Below, piece by piece: positions 5,006 to 6,397 of a stretch of 6,397 nucleotides of DNA. The translations under genes and the position numbers were made by a program. The DNA is taken from the NCBI GenBank assembly GCA_003159055.1, contig PMLH01000463.1, positions 1-6,397 of the forward strand, in the 5' to 3' direction. Within the stretch, counting starts at the first letter, position 1. Each line of letters begins with the position of its first letter. The notes under the pieces were generated by a model. The model saw only the letters and a program-made list of their open reading frames with translations, was not told the DNA's origin and did no database searches. This DNA is from Myxococcales bacterium. Its GTDB lineage: Bacteria; Myxococcota; Polyangia; Fen-1088.

Positions 5006-5028
5006 CTTGTGAGCCTCCTTTTGTGATG

Positions 5029-5048
5029 GGAACCCTCGAAGGGTTTCC
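5029..5048 (-). terminator. Hairpin after the cyclase gene (weak terminator or processing stem)
   Basis: On the minus strand GGAAACCC (5048-5041) pairs with GGGTTCC (5035-5029) with one bulged A and a TTCGA loop. It starts 6 nt after the cyclase stop. No T-run follows; the next bases are CATCACAAAAGGAGG. It is therefore a poor intrinsic terminator, and read-through into the ABC1 gene is plausible. Confidence 0.35.
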
Positions 5049-5054
5049 AAGCCC

Positions 5055-6116
5055 TCACGCGCGTCTTGGCAGAAGGTACCAGCGATCCGACTCGGTATCG
5101 ATGTCCTGGACGCCGTCCTGGGGCTCGGGGGACATTTGCTTGAGGGTCGCACGCCCATCCGACGAGAAACTCAGCTCGGGGAATTCCACCTGACACGGCG
5201 GATCTGTGTGTACGACCAACAGCGGCAGGTCGGTCGGCGAACCCAACAATTTGTGTTTGATGCGAAAGGCGCGACAGTCCGGGTTTAGCTCGGACCGGTG
5301 AACCACGCAGTGGGAAGCGCCCCAGGCCAGGTGTACAGTCGGCAGGCGTTCGGGCGAACGATGAACCAAGACGTAGACGTCGCCTTGGATGCTCTTCGGG
5401 TATCGTTTGACGGCCAGATTGCCCCACTGCGGATTCTTGCCGTCAGTCTTCACCAGATTGTGCGCAAGCACCCTGCCCGCCTGTTTCGCCAGCTCGACCA
5501 TGCCGATCTGCTCGAAACCGTAGATGTCACCAAGTCCCTTTGCCATGGCCGCGTCGACAGCTGCCTTGGTCACCCAAACCATCCCGGGAACGGTGGTCGG
5601 TTCCAGCCGCGAGCACGTCACGATGGTCTTTCCGAAAGCGTCCGGCGCATCGTTGAATGGGCTCTTCTCTATCAGCTCGACGTCTCCGTAATGGACCGCG
5701 ATGCGCGCCTGGAACGGCCAAAGCCCGTACTGCTTCTGGCGTTCGCGGCCGGCGCGGGTATTGAAATGGTTGTGGATGCGCCACGCGTGTCCCAGCGCCT
5801 TTCCGATGTCGCCCGGATAGACCAGCAACACGCCGTCGCCGGCAGGCTTGACGACGTAGCGCTTCGCCACCTCGTCGCCAAGGGTGGCGCGCAGGTCGTC
5901 GCGAATCGCCTGCCCGAGTCTGCCCATCAGATGGTCGAACTTCAGCAGCCATTCGTGCTGATCGGCGAGCGAGGCATACCGCTCCACATCGGCGCACACG
6001 ACGGCCGCCGGCTTCAGTCGTGATTCTGTGGGTTGGTCCTGCGGGTCCATCGTCGATGCGGCCGCATCGTAGTCCTGGCGCACGAATATGGAAACCGCGA
6101 AAACCGAAAACGACAT
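5055..6116 (-). CDS. Class III adenylate/guanylate cyclase-domain protein with unrecognised C-terminal half
   Basis: 353 aa from the first ATG. The cyclase catalytic domain spans about residues 34-215: metal-binding Asp43 in VVCADVERY, the KPAGDG loop (90-95) with the second metal Asp94 and base-recognising Lys90, ARIAVHYGDVEL (137-148), and FGKTIVTCSRLEP (161-173) with the transition-state Arg170. The Asn that usually precedes this Arg (VNxAARL) is replaced, apparently by Val, so catalysis or substrate may differ from a standard adenylate cyclase. Residues 250-353 match no domain I know. No signal peptide or clear membrane helix is seen, though residues 2-12 are fairly hydrophobic. The start is uncertain: the ATG at 6116 abuts a perfect hairpin, and an ATG at 6050 (331 aa, MDPQDQ) would still include the whole domain. 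Pycsar pyrimidine cyclases share this fold, but no effector gene is adjacent. Confidence 0.82.
   Translation of the reverse strand: MSFSVFAVSIFVRQDYDAAASTMDPQDQPTESRLKPAAVVCADVERYASLADQHEWLLKFDHLMGRLGQAIRDDLRATLGDEVAKRYVVKPAGDGVLLVYPGDIGKALGHAWRIHNHFNTRAGRERQKQYGLWPFQARIAVHYGDVELIEKSPFNDAPDAFGKTIVTCSRLEPTTVPGMVWVTKAAVDAAMAKGLGDIYGFEQIGMVELAKQAGRVLAHNLVKTDGKNPQWGNLAVKRYPKSIQGDVYVLVHRSPERLPTVHLAWGASHCVVHRSELNPDCRAFRIKHKLLGSPTDLPLLVVHTDPPCQVEFPELSFSSDGRATLKQMSPEPQDGVQDIDTESDRWYLLPRRA
6066..6094 (-). promoter_or_regulatory. Possible promoter inside the 5' end of the cyclase reading frame
   Basis: On the minus strand TTTCCA (6094-6089) and TACGAT (6071-6066) are separated by exactly 17 bp, each matching the sigma-70 consensus at 4 of 6 positions. 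Transcription would begin near 6060 and give a short leader to the ATG at 6050. This would suit a cyclase start downstream of the hairpin at 6117-6143. The match is weak and could be chance. Confidence 0.18.
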
Positions 6117-6143
6117 CGGGCCGCGCCCTCAAGACGCGGCCCG
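6117..6143 (-). terminator. Perfect 9-bp GC hairpin between the cytochrome and cyclase genes
   Basis: CGGGCCGCG (6117-6125) and CGCGGCCCG (6135-6143) form a perfect 9-bp stem with a 9-nt loop. In the minus-strand transcript it starts 28 nt after the cytochrome stop and is followed by a T-rich but interrupted stretch (TTTT at 6110-6107, TTTT at 6103-6100). That fits a moderate intrinsic terminator for the cytochrome gene. The same stem touches the first cyclase ATG (6116) and holds a GAGGG in its loop and stem edge, so it could instead mask a ribosome-binding site. Confidence 0.55.
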
Positions 6144-6171
6144 ACGCTGGAATAGGTGAGAGACTGGGTAG

Positions 6172-6397
6172 CTACTTCTTGAGGCTGCGACAGGCCTTGA
6201 CCAGCTCCTTCGCCTCGTCCGCGGAAACCTTGGTCGCCGGCATGAGCATCTTTCCATCCGCGCCTTTGTAGCCCTCGAGGATGATCTTCTCCCACTGCGC
6301 ATCGGTCGCGGCGGACTGCACTTTCGGGTCGGTTAAGTCCTTGATGGCGAGCTTTTTGCCCATCGAGGTATCCGCCTTGCCATCCTTGCCATGGCAG
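6172..6397 (-). CDS. Mono-haem class I c-type cytochrome, C-terminal part
   Basis: The gene enters from the right edge, so its N-terminus and any signal peptide are not visible; 74 codons are seen. The first complete codons read CHGKDGKADTSMGKK, so the window edge cuts the CxxCH haem-attachment motif just before its second Cys. Downstream are LTDPKVQ, WEKIILEGYKGADGKMLMPA and a C-terminal helix (SADEAKELVKACRSLKK). The Met in KMLMPA is the expected sixth haem ligand, and the layout after the haem motif matches small class I cytochromes c of about 100 residues in mature form. Such proteins are exported and carry electrons in the periplasm. A standalone ATG at 6363 is not the start, because the frame stays open and conserved upstream. 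Partner enzymes are not in view. Confidence 0.85.
   Translation of the reverse strand, partial: CHGKDGKADTSMGKKLAIKDLTDPKVQSAATDAQWEKIILEGYKGADGKMLMPATKVSADEAKELVKACRSLKK

Noticed and set aside
5298..6023. Plus-strand frame of 241 codons across the cyclase gene
   Set aside because: It is antisense to the cyclase domain with its intact metal and GDG motifs, and has no recognisable features.
5055..6397. Pycsar-type anti-phage operon
   Set aside because: The cyclase neighbours are a cytochrome c and an ABC1 kinase; no TIR, transmembrane or cyclic-nucleotide-binding effector gene is adjacent.

Overview
The window looks like a piece of a high-GC bacterial chromosome. Gene content and composition would suit a myxobacterium-like or other deltaproteobacterial host, but nothing here fixes the taxon. 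Four chromosomal genes lie on the minus strand. Between two of them sits a foreign-looking plus-strand block of three genes with lower GC: a 60-base sample of the large plus-strand gene is about 52% G+C, against about 65-73% in samples of the flanking genes.

Layout. 1-654 (-): first ATPase domain of an ABC-F (Uup-like) protein, cut by the window edge. 655-994: noncoding, with a GGCCAC hexamer tandem array and a diverged direct repeat. 995-3492 (+): two back-to-back units that I read as integron gene cassettes. Unit 1 carries a 513-aa DUF262 plus HNH protein, a GmrSD-like putative defence nuclease. Unit 2 carries a BrnT-type toxin overlapping an XRE-type HTH antitoxin by 4 bp, with a 17-bp palindromic operator just upstream. 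3499-3633: noncoding remainder with inverted GTGGCC hexamers. 3634-4959 (-): an ABC1/AarF/UbiB-family atypical kinase. 5055-6116 (-): a class III nucleotide cyclase-domain protein with an unrecognised C-terminal half. 6172-6397 (-): C-terminal part of a mono-haem c-type cytochrome, cut by the window edge.

The main discovery is the cassette reading. Each unit begins just after the G of a GTT-type core site (GTTAGGC at 994, GTTCGAT at 2779). Each ends in an imperfect hairpin whose 5' arm starts with the reverse complement of that unit's own starting core: GCCTAAC at 2740 matches exactly, and GTCGAAC at 3434 matches at 6 of 7 bases with one G-T pair. This is expected of a circular cassette opened at G|TTRRRY. 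No integrase is in the window, so this is either an attC cluster lacking an integrase or cassettes inserted at a secondary site between the ABC-F and ABC1 genes. Its cargo is a likely anti-phage nuclease plus a toxin-antitoxin pair, a familiar defence and stabilisation payload.

The minus-strand genes show no obvious shared pathway. Cytochrome, cyclase and ABC1 kinase run in one direction, but hairpins at 6117-6143 and 5029-5048 suggest partial transcriptional separation. I saw no tRNA, rRNA, CRISPR array or insertion sequence.
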